NCBI RefSeq assembly: GCF_003667445.1
Contig: NZ_RCTF01000012.1
Coordinates: forward strand, 87,232-151,231
Length of the DNA stretch: 64,000 nucleotides
Direction: 5' to 3'
Source of the DNA: Xanthobacter tagetidis
GTDB lineage: Bacteria > Pseudomonadota > Alphaproteobacteria > Rhizobiales > Xanthobacteraceae
Below the pieces are notes generated by a model that saw only the letters and a program-made list of their open reading frames with translations, did not search any database and was not told where the DNA came from. This document shows positions 10,795 through 20,234 of this stretch, piece after piece. A program made the position numbers and the translations under genes. Each line of letters opens with the position of its first letter. Positions within the stretch are counted from its first letter, which is position 1.

Positions 10795-11430
10795 TCAGAT
10801 GGGCGGCAGGCCCAGCCAGATCTGCAGCGCGTTGAGGACGAGGTTCACCGACAGCGCCGCCAGAAGGATGCCCATCACCCGCCGCAGCAGGTTCGCGCCG
10901 CTCTTGCCGATCAGGCGCACGATGTAGTCGCCGAGCCAGAAGACGATCAGCAGCACGAGCATCATCGTCACCAGCGCCGCCAGCGTCACCATCTGCGCCT
11001 CCAGCGAGCCGCGGTTGTTGTCGGCGAACAGGACGACGGAGAGGATCGCCCCCGGCCCCGCCACCACGGGAATGGCAAGCGGATAGACCGCGACGCTCGC
11101 CGCCGAGCGGTCCTCGCTCACCTCCACCGGGCCGTGCGAGCTGGCATCGGAGAAGATCATCGAGAACGAGAAGAACAGCAGGATCAGCCCGCCGGCGATC
11201 TGGAAGGCGATGATGGAGATGCCCATGGCTTCCAGCAGCATGCGGCCGATGACGGCGAACACCACCAGGATCAGCCCGGCGAAGGCGAGCCCGATGGCCG
11301 CCGCCTTGCGCCGCTCGGCCTTGTCGAGATGGCCGGTCACGCCCAGGAACATGGACAGGTGGCTGACCGGCTCCAGCACCACCCACAGGGTGATGATCTG
11401 GGTGGCGAAGAGATTGAGGTCCTCGATCAT
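10795..11430 (-). CDS. MarC family integral membrane protein
   Basis: This 211-residue protein has six hydrophobic segments. The motifs PVSHLSMFLGVTG (first loop) and YPLAIPVVAGPGAILSVV are the two halves of the MarC/UPF0056 signature, whose repeated Pro-containing helices suggest a transporter. Substrate and function of the family are unresolved; the old link to multiple antibiotic resistance is not supported for E. coli MarC. It is the downstream neighbour of a DUF4105 gene on the same strand, 33 bp away. Confidence 0.88.
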   Translation of the reverse strand: MIEDLNLFATQIITLWVVLEPVSHLSMFLGVTGHLDKAERRKAAAIGLAFAGLILVVFAVIGRMLLEAMGISIIAFQIAGGLILLFFSFSMIFSDASSHGPVEVSEDRSAASVAVYPLAIPVVAGPGAILSVVLFADNNRGSLEAQMVTLAALVTMMLVLLIVFWLGDYIVRLIGKSGANLLRRVMGILLAALSVNLVLNALQIWLGLPPI

Positions 11431-11463
11431 CTCGGTCTCCGGGCAAGCGCCGGGCGCGGCGGC

Positions 11464-12462
11464 TCAGGGGCGCCCGTCACGGATATAGCGGCTCCAGGCG
11501 GCATCCGTAGCAAATTCCGACGGCGGTCGGATACCGTCGCGCAGCCGCGCCTGCCGGGCGAGGGCGTCGGCGTCGAGCGTGCCGTCGACGAGGCCGATCT
11601 GCTGGAACAGGCTCAGGGAATAGCCGGGGATCCAGCGCCGGACATCGCGCCAGGGCACGTGGGCGAAGCTCTCGGGGGCGAGGTTCATCAGCGTCGTCAT
11701 GCAGCTTTCCCGCAGCGTCGAGTAGAAGCGCGGTTGGCGGTGGCTCTCGTTCACCAAGTCGATGATGCGGCGGAAATAGATCCGCACCGCCTCCGGGCTC
11801 GCCTTGACGGGATAGATCTGCACCTCGTCCGGCGGGGTGCGGGCGAGGCGCTCCCATATCAGGTCGCGCTCGGTGCCGAGTTCCGGATAGAGCTGGTCGC
11901 GGCGGAAGAAGCCGGCGACGGGATCGAACGCTGCGCCCTTCGCCTGCCGCGCCTCCATGGAGACCACCACGTGCCGCCCGTCCGCGAAGCGGAACGAGAG
12001 CATGATGTGGGCGAGCGCCTTCACCCCGCCGAACGGCTGGATGATGAGGTCGGCGCCCTCCAGCGTCGACAGGTCGAAGCGCTCCGTGATCCAGCGCGGC
12101 TCGGACGGGGCGCCGGGGCGATGGACGGCATCGCGCAGGTTGGAGATGGTGATGGTGTCGCCGGCGATGCTGGCGTGCGCCTGCTCGGCCTGGAGCGCCA
12201 CCCAGTCCTGCTCCGGCGGCAGCTTGGTCGCATAGGCCGTGCCGATGGCGATGAGCGCGGCGGCGGCGGCGATGCGGCGGGCGGTCCTGCGGCGGCCGGG
12301 CAGGAACCACAGCGCCAGCACCGCCAAGGGAAAGGCGATGGCGCCGGAGGTGCGCACGGGCGCCGGCCAGGGCAGCCAGTAGTGGATGGCGAGCGCGAAA
12401 TAGAGGCTGAGCAGCACCACCGCGATGGCGAGCGCGATGGCCGCGCCCCGTCTCAACACCAT
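11464..12462 (-). CDS. DUF4105 (Lnb N-terminal periplasmic domain) membrane protein
   Basis: This protein of about 332 residues has two or three N-terminal hydrophobic segments (about residues 5-80), then a periplasmic region with ITISNLRDAVHR, the LIIQPFGGVKALAHIMLSFRFADG core and NESHRQPRFYSTLRESCMTTL. These features match the DUF4105 family, which has a transglutaminase/NlpC-like pattern with a conserved Cys (in ESCMT) and His. The function is unknown. The start is uncertain: an ATG at 12462 gives a clean membrane N-terminus, whereas an ATG at 12540 adds 26 residues without clear meaning. Confidence 0.75.
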   Translation of the reverse strand: MVLRRGAAIALAIAVVLLSLYFALAIHYWLPWPAPVRTSGAIAFPLAVLALWFLPGRRRTARRIAAAAALIAIGTAYATKLPPEQDWVALQAEQAHASIAGDTITISNLRDAVHRPGAPSEPRWITERFDLSTLEGADLIIQPFGGVKALAHIMLSFRFADGRHVVVSMEARQAKGAAFDPVAGFFRRDQLYPELGTERDLIWERLARTPPDEVQIYPVKASPEAVRIYFRRIIDLVNESHRQPRFYSTLRESCMTTLMNLAPESFAHVPWRDVRRWIPGYSLSLFQQIGLVDGTLDADALARQARLRDGIRPPSEFATDAAWSRYIRDGRP

Positions 12463-12739
12463 GTCATCGGTCCCGGCGTCATCGATCCCGGCTCCCGGCG
12501 GCGCCATCCCGGCGATCGGTCGTGATGCCGCGTGCCTCAAGCCGCTACCTATGGCATCTTCAAGCTTGGCTTAACAGGCCGGCATCGCGGGCGCCGCTGT
12601 GGGCGGCCGGCGGGCCGTGGGCGGGCGGTTACGGCCCGGCGATACAAGAAGCGAAATTCCGGTACCGGGTTGACCGAACGCAACGCGCTTCGACACCGCT
12701 TCCCGGTACACGAAATCCGTACTTTAGGGAGGAAGGCTC

Positions 12740-13576
12740 ATGCTGCAGAACATCAAGAGCGTACTCATCGGCATGACGGAAGAGGGCATCGACGAGCCGT
12801 CGGCGGCGCTCGCTTATGGCATCTCGCTGGCCGAGAAGTCGGGCGCCCATGCCACCATCCAGGCGGCGTCGCTGAAGGTCGTGCTCGGCAGCACCTTGGT
12901 GAATTCCATGGGCGCCAACCTGGTCGCTGCGCACAACCGGCGCCTGCGCGAGCTGGCAGCCGCGGTGGGCGAGCGGGCGCGCGGCGATGCGGCGGCAGCG
13001 GGCGTCGCGGCCTCGGTGGAGACGCCCCAGCTCGCCTATGGCCAGCTTGTGGAGGTGTTCGTCGCCCAGGCCATGGTGCACGACATCGCCATCGTCGACA
13101 GCGAGACGGCGACCGTGAACGCGGACCGCGGCCTGATCGAGGCGCTGCTGTTCGAGAGCGGCCGTCCGGTCATGGTGATTCCGGAGCATTGCGACACCTT
13201 CAAGGGCAAGCGCATCGTCGTCGCCTGGGATGCGAGCCCGCGCGCCGCGCGCGCCGTGAACGACGCCATGTCCTTTCTGAAGGCGGCGGAGGCGGTGGAG
13301 GTGCTGGCGGTCGGCTCCGAGAAGGAACTCTCGAAGTCCATCCCCGGCGCCGAGCTGGCCCCGCACCTCGCCCGCCACGGCGTCAACGTGACGGTGAAGA
13401 ACCTCGTCTCCCAGGGCTCCATCGCCGCGACCATCGCCGATCAGCTGGACCTGTTCGGCGCCGACATGCTGGTGATGGGCGCGTTCAACCATTCGCTGAT
13501 GCGCGAATGGGTGCTCGGCGGCGTCACCGAGAGCATGCTGAAGGAAACCAAGGTCCCGCTGTTCCTGTCCTACTGA
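12740..13576 (+). CDS. Universal stress protein (UspA family)
   Basis: This 278-residue cytoplasmic protein has a recognisable C-terminal Usp domain: KRIVVAWDASPRAARAVNDA at about 158-177 and the ATP-loop-like motif LVMGAFNHSLMREWVLGGVTE near the end. The N-terminal half resembles a diverged second Usp unit (VLIGMTEEG at the start). Usp proteins bind ATP or act as stress-linked effectors. A strong ribosome site (ttagggagga) lies just before the ATG. The gene is monocistronic and divergent from the DUF4105 gene. Confidence 0.85.
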   Translation: MLQNIKSVLIGMTEEGIDEPSAALAYGISLAEKSGAHATIQAASLKVVLGSTLVNSMGANLVAAHNRRLRELAAAVGERARGDAAAAGVAASVETPQLAYGQLVEVFVAQAMVHDIAIVDSETATVNADRGLIEALLFESGRPVMVIPEHCDTFKGKRIVVAWDASPRAARAVNDAMSFLKAAEAVEVLAVGSEKELSKSIPGAELAPHLARHGVNVTVKNLVSQGSIAATIADQLDLFGADMLVMGAFNHSLMREWVLGGVTESMLKETKVPLFLSY

Positions 13577-13755
13577 CCCTGTTCGGCGCACGGCCGCCGT
13601 CCAGGATAGGGCGCCCACGCTCGTCCCTCAGGGGTGCGGGGCAGCCTCTCGGGGAACCGCCCCGACCTCCGCGCCGTTCCGACCAGGGCGCCGGCTCCCG
13701 CGTTGTGGCGCCTGCGGCGGGTGGCTATGGTCGGCCCGATGCGAGGAGACAGGTC

Positions 13756-14301
13756 ATGAAATGGGTTGTGCTGGTCGGCAGCGTGCGCAAGGGCTCCTAT
13801 AATGCGGCGGTCGCCCGCGCGTTGCCCGCGCTCGCTCCGGAAGGCGTCGCAGTGGACCTCCTGGGCTCGGTGGCGGGCCTGCCGATCTATGACGGCGACA
13901 TCGAGGCCGCCGGCATGCCCGAGCCGGTGACGGCCATGGGCCGGGAGATCGCCGGCGCGGACGGCCTCGTCATCGTCACCCCGGAATACAACTACTCGGT
14001 GCCCGGCGGCCTGAAGAACGCCCTCGACTGGCTCTCGCGCATCAAGGAGCGCCAGCCGCTGAAGGGCAAGCCGACGCTGATCCTCTCCGCCTCGCCCGGC
14101 GCGCTCGGCGGCGCCCGCGCGCAGTATCACCTGCGCCAGGTGCTGGTGGCGCTCGACGCCCCGGTCATGAACATGCCGGAGGTGATGATCTCCCAGGCCA
14201 ACAAGAAGATCGAGGACGGCGCGATCGTCGACGAGGGCACCTCCGCCTTCGTCGGCAAGCAGCTCGCCGCCTTCAAGACCTTCGTGGAGAAGCATCTCTA
14301 G
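13756..14301 (+). CDS. NADPH-dependent FMN reductase family protein
   Basis: A 181-residue flavodoxin-like protein. It has the FMN phosphate loop near the N-terminus (VGSVRKGSYNAAVARAL), the TPEYNYSVPGGLKNALDW motif typical of NADPH-dependent FMN or quinone reductases (ArsH/ChrR/SsuE group), and SASPGALGGARAQYHLRQVL. It probably reduces FMN or quinones using NAD(P)H. The gene has a gaggagac site upstream and stands alone, so the partner or substrate is unknown. Confidence 0.85.
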   Translation: MKWVVLVGSVRKGSYNAAVARALPALAPEGVAVDLLGSVAGLPIYDGDIEAAGMPEPVTAMGREIAGADGLVIVTPEYNYSVPGGLKNALDWLSRIKERQPLKGKPTLILSASPGALGGARAQYHLRQVLVALDAPVMNMPEVMISQANKKIEDGAIVDEGTSAFVGKQLAAFKTFVEKHL

Positions 14302-14315
14302 GGGGGCGGCGCGGC

Positions 14316-14987
14316 TCAGGCCGAATTCTGCCCGCCCGCCGGAAGCACGACCGCCTTCGATCCCACCGGCACGCGCCGGTAGAGGTCGATGATGTCCTGG
14401 TTGAGCAGCCGCACGCATCCCGACGATACCATGGTGCCGATGCTCCAGGGCTCGGTCGTGCCGTGCAGGCGGTAGAGCGTGTCCTGCCCGTCGCGGTAGA
14501 GATAGAGCGCGCGCGGCCCGAGCGGGTTTCCCGGGCCGCCCGGCAGGCCGGCGGCATATTGGGCGTAGCGCTCGGGCTCGCGCCGGATCATGGCGGCGGT
14601 GGGGGTCCAATGGGGCCACTCGGCCTTGCGGGCGATGGTGGCGGCGCCCTCGAAGTTGAATCCCTCCTGCTTGCCCACGCCGACCCCGTAGCGGATTGCG
14701 CGGCCGCGTTCGAGAACGAGATAGGCATAGCGCGCGCCGGGATCGACGACGATGGTGCCCGGCTGTTCCCGCGTCGCATAGGCGACCTCGCGCCGGAGAA
14801 ACCGCGCATCCACCTCCGATAGGTCCACCGCCGGCACCTCGAACGGCTCGCCGGCGACGGCCGCATACATCCGCAGATGGGCGGGATCGGGCAGCGGCGC
14901 GGCGGCGTCGAGGCTCCGGTTCTCCGCGCCGGCGCATCCCGTCAGCAAGGCCGCGCCGCCCAAGGCGAACGTGCGTCTGTCCATCAT
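14316..14987 (-). CDS. L,D-transpeptidase (YkuD family), probable lipoprotein
   Basis: A protein of about 223 residues with an N-terminal signal and lipobox (GGAALLTGCAG) predicting lipid attachment. The YkuD catalytic core is seen in LYRLHGTTEPWSIG and SSGCVRLLNQDI, which supply the His and nucleophilic Cys. The enzyme should form 3-3 peptidoglycan cross-links or attach proteins to peptidoglycan in the periplasm. The ATG at 14987 is chosen because it places the signal sequence at the start, behind a cggaggaagc site. It is divergent from a LysR gene 109 bp away, and its 3' end converges on the FMN reductase gene. Confidence 0.9.
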   Translation of the reverse strand: MMDRRTFALGGAALLTGCAGAENRSLDAAAPLPDPAHLRMYAAVAGEPFEVPAVDLSEVDARFLRREVAYATREQPGTIVVDPGARYAYLVLERGRAIRYGVGVGKQEGFNFEGAATIARKAEWPHWTPTAAMIRREPERYAQYAAGLPGGPGNPLGPRALYLYRDGQDTLYRLHGTTEPWSIGTMVSSGCVRLLNQDIIDLYRRVPVGSKAVVLPAGGQNSA

Positions 14988-15095
14988 GCTCCGTGCTTCC
15001 TCCGCCCGCCTGATCGCGGCGCGCCGAAGGAAAGGCATTGAGGCCGACAGGTCCAGACATTATGGAGTAATGACGATCATAGCTTACGGATATGC

Positions 15096-16058
15096 ATGGA
15101 CATCTCCCTCGCCTTGCGCGCCTTCATCCGCACGGTGGAGCGCGGTTCGGTCACCGCGGCGGCGCGCGATCTCGGCGTGTCCCAGCCGGCGGTGACGAAG
15201 CATCTGCGGAACCTGGAGCGCCATGTGGGCGCCCGGCTGCTGGAGCGCTCGGCCCGGCTGGTGCGCGCCACCCCGCAGGGTCAGGCGCTGTACGAGGCCA
15301 GCCGCCCGGCGCTCGCCGCCATCGATGCGGCGGTGGAAGGCGTGCGGCGCGACATGGGCGCCGTCGACGGCGCGCTGCGCCTGCATGCGCCCACCTGCAT
15401 CGGCGCGCGGCACCTCCATCCCATCGTCATGGCGTTCCAGCGGCGTCATCCGCAGGTGACGGTCGATCTGGTGCTGGAAAACCGCGGCGTGGACCTCGTC
15501 TACGAGAATTTCGATCTGGCGGTGAAGTATGGCCGGCCCGAGGACCAGAACCTCATCGTCCGCAGACTCGGGCTGATCCGGCGCATCCTTGTGGCCTCGC
15601 CCGACTTCCTCGCGCGGTGCGGGCCGGTGGAGACCCTGGAGCGGCTGGGCGAGATCGACCTCGTCACCACGCCCCGCGTGCTCTCGCAATGCGAGACGCT
15701 GCCCCTCGTGCGGGGCGGACGCACCATCGACGTTATGGTTCGCCCGCGGCTGCGGATCAATGCCGCGGACGCCCTTGCGGCAACCCTGCTGGAGGGGCAT
15801 GCGGCGGGCCCGGTGCAGGAACTGCTGGTGAGCGAGCACCTGCGCGCGGGGCGGCTGGTGCGCATCCTCGCCGACTACGAGGTGAAGCCCACGGAAGCCT
15901 TCATCGCCTATCCGTCGGTGCGCTTCATGCGGCCGGCGGTGCGCGCCTTCACCGATTTCGCCATTCCTGCGCTGCGGGCCATCGAAGGCATCTGGGCGGG
16001 CGAGGAGCGCGCGCCGGCGGCCGACGAGGGGGCGCGACCGGCGCTTCAGCCGCTATAG
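15096..16058 (+). CDS. LysR-family transcriptional regulator
   Basis: A 320-residue protein with an N-terminal winged HTH (about 1-60; TAAARDLGVSQPAVTKHLRNLE is the recognition region, shown here only in part as SQPAVTKHLRNLE) and a LysR substrate-binding domain (about 90-300). It resembles the subgroup with DLAVKYGRPED in the effector domain. Target genes are unknown; the divergent L,D-transpeptidase gene is one candidate because LysR proteins often regulate a divergent neighbour. The last 13 bp overlap the end of queD on the other strand. Confidence 0.9.
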   Translation: MDISLALRAFIRTVERGSVTAAARDLGVSQPAVTKHLRNLERHVGARLLERSARLVRATPQGQALYEASRPALAAIDAAVEGVRRDMGAVDGALRLHAPTCIGARHLHPIVMAFQRRHPQVTVDLVLENRGVDLVYENFDLAVKYGRPEDQNLIVRRLGLIRRILVASPDFLARCGPVETLERLGEIDLVTTPRVLSQCETLPLVRGGRTIDVMVRPRLRINAADALAATLLEGHAAGPVQELLVSEHLRAGRLVRILADYEVKPTEAFIAYPSVRFMRPAVRAFTDFAIPALRAIEGIWAGEERAPAADEGARPALQPL

Positions 16059-16408
16059 TCGGCGAACGAAAGCGGCGTCTCATAGACCCGGACCTGCGCG
16101 AGCTGCGGCAGGCGCGGGCGCACGCGCTCCCAGATCCACACGGCGATCAGCTCGGCGGTGGGGTTTTCCAGCCCTTCGATGTCGTTGAGGCAGTGGTGGT
16201 CGAGCTGCGCGAGCAGCGGGGCGAAGGCCGCCTCCACGTCGAAGAAGTCGACGACGAAGCCGGTCGCGGTATCCACCTCGCCCTCCAGCGTCAGGTCCAC
16301 GCGGTAGGAATGGCCGTGCATGCGGAAGCAGCGGTGGGTCTGGGGCACCCGCGGCAGGAAATGCGCGGCCTCGAAGGTGAAGCCCTGGGTGATCCTCACG
16401 CGCGTCAT
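16046..16408 (-). CDS. queD: 6-carboxy-5,6,7,8-tetrahydropterin synthase (QueD)
   Basis: QueD converts 7,8-dihydroneopterin triphosphate to 6-carboxytetrahydropterin in the 7-deazaguanine (queuosine) pathway. The 120-residue protein has the zinc ligands H16, H31 and H33 (AAHFLP and MHGHSY), the catalytic C27 in HRCFRMHGH, and the D70-H71 and E110 residues of the catalytic relay. The ATG at 16408 overlaps the queE stop by 4 bp, so queE and queD are co-translated. queC and queF are not in the window. Confidence 0.93.
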   Translation of the reverse strand: MTRVRITQGFTFEAAHFLPRVPQTHRCFRMHGHSYRVDLTLEGEVDTATGFVVDFFDVEAAFAPLLAQLDHHCLNDIEGLENPTAELIAVWIWERVRPRLPQLAQVRVYETPLSFADYSG

Positions 16409-17037
16409 GGGATGCCGATCATCTTGTGGGTCTGGAGGGACAGCCGCCAGCGCGGATGGCCGAGGCAATAGGCGACCGCCGCCTGCGTGTGGGCGGCGCG
16501 CTCCGGCCCGTCCATGGGCTGGAGGAAGAAATGGGCGAAGTCGAGCTCCTCTGCCGCCTCCGGCATCAGGTCCGGCTGCGGGAAAACCAGCTTCAGCTCC
16601 TGCCCGCGCCGCTGGGCGAGCGCCGTGCCGGCCTTGGGGCTGACGCAGATCCAGTCGATGCCGTCGGGCGCCGCGATGGTGCCGTTGGTCTCCACCGCGA
16701 TCTCGAAGCCTTCCGCGTGCACCGCCGCGATCAGTTCCGCGTCGAGCTGCAGCAGCGGCTCGCCGCCGGTGAACACGACGAAGCGGCGCGCGCGGTCCCC
16801 GTCCCAGGCGGCGGCGATGGCGCGCGCCAGCTCCGCCGCGTCGGCGAAGCGCCCGCCGCCTTCCCCGTCCGTGCCGACGAAGTCGGTGTCGCAGAAGCGG
16901 CATTGCGCCTCGGCGCGGTGCTCCTCGCGCCCGGTCCACAGGTTGCAGCCCGCGAAGCGGCAGAACACGGCCGCGCGCCCCGCCTGGGCGCCCTCGCCCT
17001 GGAGCGTCTTGAACATCTCTTTCACGGAATAGGCCAT
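16405..17037 (-). CDS. queE: 7-carboxy-7-deazaguanine synthase (QueE), radical SAM
   Basis: QueE rearranges 6-carboxytetrahydropterin to 7-carboxy-7-deazaguanine using S-adenosylmethionine and a [4Fe-4S] cluster. The 210-residue protein starts with the family motif VKEMFKTLQGEG. The cluster motif is the expanded form C-x14-C-x2-C (C31, C46, C49) known for QueE of many proteobacteria, followed by FVVFTGGEPLLQ (the SAM-binding GGEP). It is the first gene of a two-gene queE-queD unit. Confidence 0.94.
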   Translation of the reverse strand: MAYSVKEMFKTLQGEGAQAGRAAVFCRFAGCNLWTGREEHRAEAQCRFCDTDFVGTDGEGGGRFADAAELARAIAAAWDGDRARRFVVFTGGEPLLQLDAELIAAVHAEGFEIAVETNGTIAAPDGIDWICVSPKAGTALAQRRGQELKLVFPQPDLMPEAAEELDFAHFFLQPMDGPERAAHTQAAVAYCLGHPRWRLSLQTHKMIGIP

Positions 17038-17107
17038 GGGCCGACGCCTTTAGCCCAGCCGCCGCCGCGAGAGAAGCCCGCGGCGCGCCAGCGCGTCTCT
17101 GGCGCGC

Positions 17108-18298
17108 CTATTGCGCCGGGGCCGGGGCCGGAGCGGGGTGGGCGCCGGGAATGGCGGACACCCGGTCGAGGCCGACGATCTGCACGCCCTCCATCTGCAC
17201 CGTGGAGGGCAGGGCGCCGGAGCCCGCCTGCTTGGCCAGCCGGCCGCGCAGTTCCGGCGCCATGGCGGCAAGCTGGGCGAACTTGCCGTGGTTGAAGCTG
17301 TCCAGCGCCTTCACGTCGGTCATGTCGACGACCACGGCGCCGAGGTCCACCAGCTCGGTGTCGTTGGTGTAGGCGCCGAGGCGGGTCTTGCCGCCGGCGA
17401 TGAAGTCCGAGAAGCCCAGCGCCTTGTCGTCGCGCGAGACGATCACCACGAACGGCTTCGCCGGCTTGCCGAAGCGCTTCAACTGGGACTTGAACACGTC
17501 CACGTCGATGTCGGGGGCGGCGAGGATCACCTGGCCGACGCGCTCCACCGGCAGCCCCTTGCCGGAGATGCGGATCTGGCGCAGCGCCTCCACCGTCACC
17601 CAATTGCCCATGGAGTGGGCCAGGAGCGAGACCTCTTCGGCATTGCTGGCGAAGGCGAGGCGCAGCGTCTCCTCCAGCGCGTCGCGCGCGGCTGTGGCGC
17701 TGTTGTTGTCGTAGACATAGGCCTCGGTGGTGGCGCGCGAGGCCCAGGTGAACAGCACCGGCACGCCCTCGCCGCCGGAATCCGCCGCCATCTGCGACAG
17801 GCGGTAGAGCGCTTCGGCATATTGCGTGTTGTAACCGTGGATGAAGACGAAGACCTTCTTCTGCCCCTTCGGCCGCTTCGCCAGCTCGCTGTTCAGCTCG
17901 GCGAGGAATTGCTGCGGCGTGTCGCGATAGACCGCCTCGCGCACCACCATGTCGGTCTCGGGATTGGCGGGCTGCGCCTTCGGCCATTCGATCTCGCCCG
18001 GCTTGTGGGCCGGCGGCACGGACATCTGCACCGTGGCGAAGGAGAGCGGCGCGCGCTCGCCGTTGTAGAAGGTGCCGGCCCGCGGGTCGCGGGCACGGGT
18101 GGAGGCGACCAGCACGGTCTGCTGCTTGGCGCCGGGCACGGCGGTCATGGCAATCGGGGTGAGGGCATCGGGGCCGGGCCGGTCGGCGCATCCGCCGAGC
18201 CCCAGGGCAAGCGCGAGCGCGACGACGCCCGGCGCCCAACTCCGCGCCCGGCGTCCGATCCCCGCTCCTGCGCGCAGCGGCGCGACTTCCTTACGCAT
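17108..18298 (-). CDS. Lipoprotein alpha/beta hydrolase (DUF900 family)
   Basis: This protein of about 396 residues has an N-terminal signal with lipobox (LGLGGC), placing it in the cell envelope. The hydrolase core shows the oxyanion region FVFIHGYNTQY and the nucleophile elbow LLAHSMGNWVT, followed by LAAPDIDVDVFK, which is typical of DUF900 esterase-like proteins. Substrate is unknown. I use the ATG at 18298, which puts the signal near the N-terminus. The C-terminus is Ala/Pro-rich. Confidence 0.85.
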   Translation of the reverse strand: MRKEVAPLRAGAGIGRRARSWAPGVVALALALGLGGCADRPGPDALTPIAMTAVPGAKQQTVLVASTRARDPRAGTFYNGERAPLSFATVQMSVPPAHKPGEIEWPKAQPANPETDMVVREAVYRDTPQQFLAELNSELAKRPKGQKKVFVFIHGYNTQYAEALYRLSQMAADSGGEGVPVLFTWASRATTEAYVYDNNSATAARDALEETLRLAFASNAEEVSLLAHSMGNWVTVEALRQIRISGKGLPVERVGQVILAAPDIDVDVFKSQLKRFGKPAKPFVVIVSRDDKALGFSDFIAGGKTRLGAYTNDTELVDLGAVVVDMTDVKALDSFNHGKFAQLAAMAPELRGRLAKQAGSGALPSTVQMEGVQIVGLDRVSAIPGAHPAPAPAPAQ

Positions 18299-18588
18299 GG
18301 TAACAGCCACTTGGGTTTCCCCCCTGCCCAAGCCTATAGCAGAGCCTGAGGCGGGTTGCGCAATCGACGATTTGCGGCCGCATCGACGCAGAGGTTGAAA
18401 AAAGGGTTAACGCAAGGTTGTCGGGGCGTGGATTTCATTGCGTTACTGCCGAGAATGATGAGTCGAAGGATAGTCGGTATTGCGTCTGCGCAAATTCCGC
18501 TTGCGTGCCGCGCTCTCGCAACGCCGCGCCGACCGTCTTATCTCGGGGCAGACAAGACGCGGAGGCGATCCTCCGCCCGGAGGACACC
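18299..18588. other. Divergent intergenic region (290 bp)
   Basis: Lies between the lipoprotein hydrolase (-) and the VOC dioxygenase-like gene (+). It is somewhat AT-richer than its surroundings (for example around 18396-18480) and must carry at least one promoter, but I cannot place -35/-10 elements with confidence. A ggagg site at 18579-18583 serves the downstream gene. No RNA gene or further protein gene is supported here. Confidence 0.5.
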
Positions 18589-19530
18589 ATGCAGCTCACA
18601 GGCATCCACCACCTCACCGCGGTGACCGCCCAGGCCGCCGCCAACCACCGCTTCTATACCGGCACGCTCGGCATGCGGCTGGTGAAGAAGACCGTGAACC
18701 AGGACGACACCTCGGCCTATCACCTGTTCTATGCGGACGGCCTTGCCAATCCCGGCACCGACCTCACCTTCTTCGACTGGCCGGTGGCGCGCGAGCGGCG
18801 CGGCACGCACTCCATCGTGCGCACCCATCTGCGGGTCGCCGACGACGCGGCGCTCGATTTCTGGGCCGGCCGGCTCGCCGACGCCGGCGTCGCCCATGGC
18901 GGCATCGAGACCCGCGACGGGCGCAACCAGATCCTGTTCGAGGATTTCGAGGGCCAGCGCCTCGGCCTCGTTGTCGACGGCGGCAAGGGTCCCGGCGTGC
19001 CGTGGGAGAAGAGCCCGGTGTCCGCCACGCATCAGGTGCGCGGCCTCGGGCCGATCACCATGTCGGTGCCGGACCTGCGCTCCACCGGCGTGATCCTGAA
19101 GGACGTCATGGGCCTCAAGCAGGTGCGCGACTATGCCAGCGAGGACGGGCGGGCGGTCCATGTGTTCGAGATGGGCGAGGGTGGCCCCGCCGCCGAGCTT
19201 CACGTGAAGGTGGAGCCGGGCGTCGATCCCGCCGTGCAGGGCGCCGGCTCGGTGCACCACGTGGCGTTCCGCGTGCCCACCTTCGACCAATATGACGACT
19301 GGGCGGCGCGGCTGAAGGAATTGCGCATCCCCAACTCGGGCAAGGTGGACCGCTTCTACTTCCGCTCGCTCTATTTCCGCGAGCCCAACGGCGTGCTGTT
19401 CGAGCTTGCCACCGACGAGCCCGGCTTCACCGCCGACGAGCCGCTGGCGACGCTGGGCGAGAGCCTGTCACTCCCGCCCTTCCTCGAAGGGCGCCGGGCG
19501 CAGATCGAGGCCAATCTCAAGCCGCTGTGA
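18589..19530 (+). CDS. Ring-cleaving dioxygenase-like VOC protein
   Basis: A 313-residue protein with two VOC (glyoxalase/bleomycin-resistance/dioxygenase) modules. The first begins [10 protein letters not shown] and includes [21 protein letters not shown]; the second carries [11 protein letters not shown] and [18 protein letters not shown]. The His residues in IHHLT and VHHVAF, with the Glu in VLFELA, are placed as metal ligands. The closest type is the hydroquinone/catechol ring-cleaving dioxygenase-like group (MhqO/LinE-like). It may act on quinol or act in thiol/electrophile stress; no aromatic pathway genes are adjacent. Confidence 0.82.
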   Translation: MQLTGIHHLTAVTAQAAANHRFYTGTLGMRLVKKTVNQDDTSAYHLFYADGLANPGTDLTFFDWPVARERRGTHSIVRTHLRVADDAALDFWAGRLADAGVAHGGIETRDGRNQILFEDFEGQRLGLVVDGGKGPGVPWEKSPVSATHQVRGLGPITMSVPDLRSTGVILKDVMGLKQVRDYASEDGRAVHVFEMGEGGPAAELHVKVEPGVDPAVQGAGSVHHVAFRVPTFDQYDDWAARLKELRIPNSGKVDRFYFRSLYFREPNGVLFELATDEPGFTADEPLATLGESLSLPPFLEGRRAQIEANLKPL

Positions 19531-19591
19531 GGCGGTCCCGAAGACGAGGCCCGGCCGGTCCCCCCGGCCGGGCCTCTGCGTGTCCGAGAAC

Positions 19592-20074
19592 TCAGCTCCG
19601 TCGCGGCGCCAGGGGCGGGAAATGCAGGCCGCCGGCGATCCGGTTCCAGGCATTGATGGTGGCGATGGACACCATCAGGTGCATCGCCTCGGCCTCGGAG
19701 AATTCCGCCAGCAGCGCGGCATGGGCGTCCGCCGTCACCGGCGCCGCTGCCATCAGAGTCACCCGTTCGGCGAAGGCGAGGGCGGCGCGCTCGCGGGCCG
19801 AGAACACCGGCGCGTCGCGCCAGGCGGCGACGAGGTCGAGCTTGTCCTGCGCGATCCCCAGCCGGCGCGCCACGTCAAGGTGGAAAGCGAGGCAGAAGGC
19901 GCAGCCGTTGATCTGCGACACGCGCAGCTTGACGATCTCGATCAGGTCCTTCTCCAGCCCCGCATCCTCCACCGCCTTGGTGAGGGCGCGCAGCGCCGCC
20001 ACCGCCGCCGGGGCGGTCTCCTGGAAGCGGGCGTAGGAAAAATGCGGGATCTGCGTCTCGTGCGGCGTCGTCAT
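19592..20074 (-). CDS. Carboxymuconolactone decarboxylase / AhpD-like protein
   Basis: A 160-residue helical protein with the AhpD-type active motif C58-x2-C61-x3-H65 (NGCAFCLAFH), preceded by the conserved Glu in LIEIVKLRVSQ. Members act as alkylhydroperoxidase-like disulfide reductases. The ATG at 20074 gives the standard N-terminus (MTTPHETQIPHFSYARF). It converges with the VOC gene, and both could belong to an electrophile or peroxide response, but that is inference. Confidence 0.88.
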   Translation of the reverse strand: MTTPHETQIPHFSYARFQETAPAAVAALRALTKAVEDAGLEKDLIEIVKLRVSQINGCAFCLAFHLDVARRLGIAQDKLDLVAAWRDAPVFSARERAALAFAERVTLMAAAPVTADAHAALLAEFSEAEAMHLMVSIATINAWNRIAGGLHFPPLAPRRS

Positions 20075-20234
20075 CCTGCCTGCGTCCCTCTGCGGTGGAG
20101 TCTTCCGGTGCAGGCATAGCACGGCTCCGGCCCTATCCGCCCAAGGGGTTGCGGCGAATCCAGGTTGAAGAAGGGTGTCCTGCGGTTGTATTTTACGCTC
20201 TAGAATGCAGTCGGGACGGGGCGGCAGGGCGGCA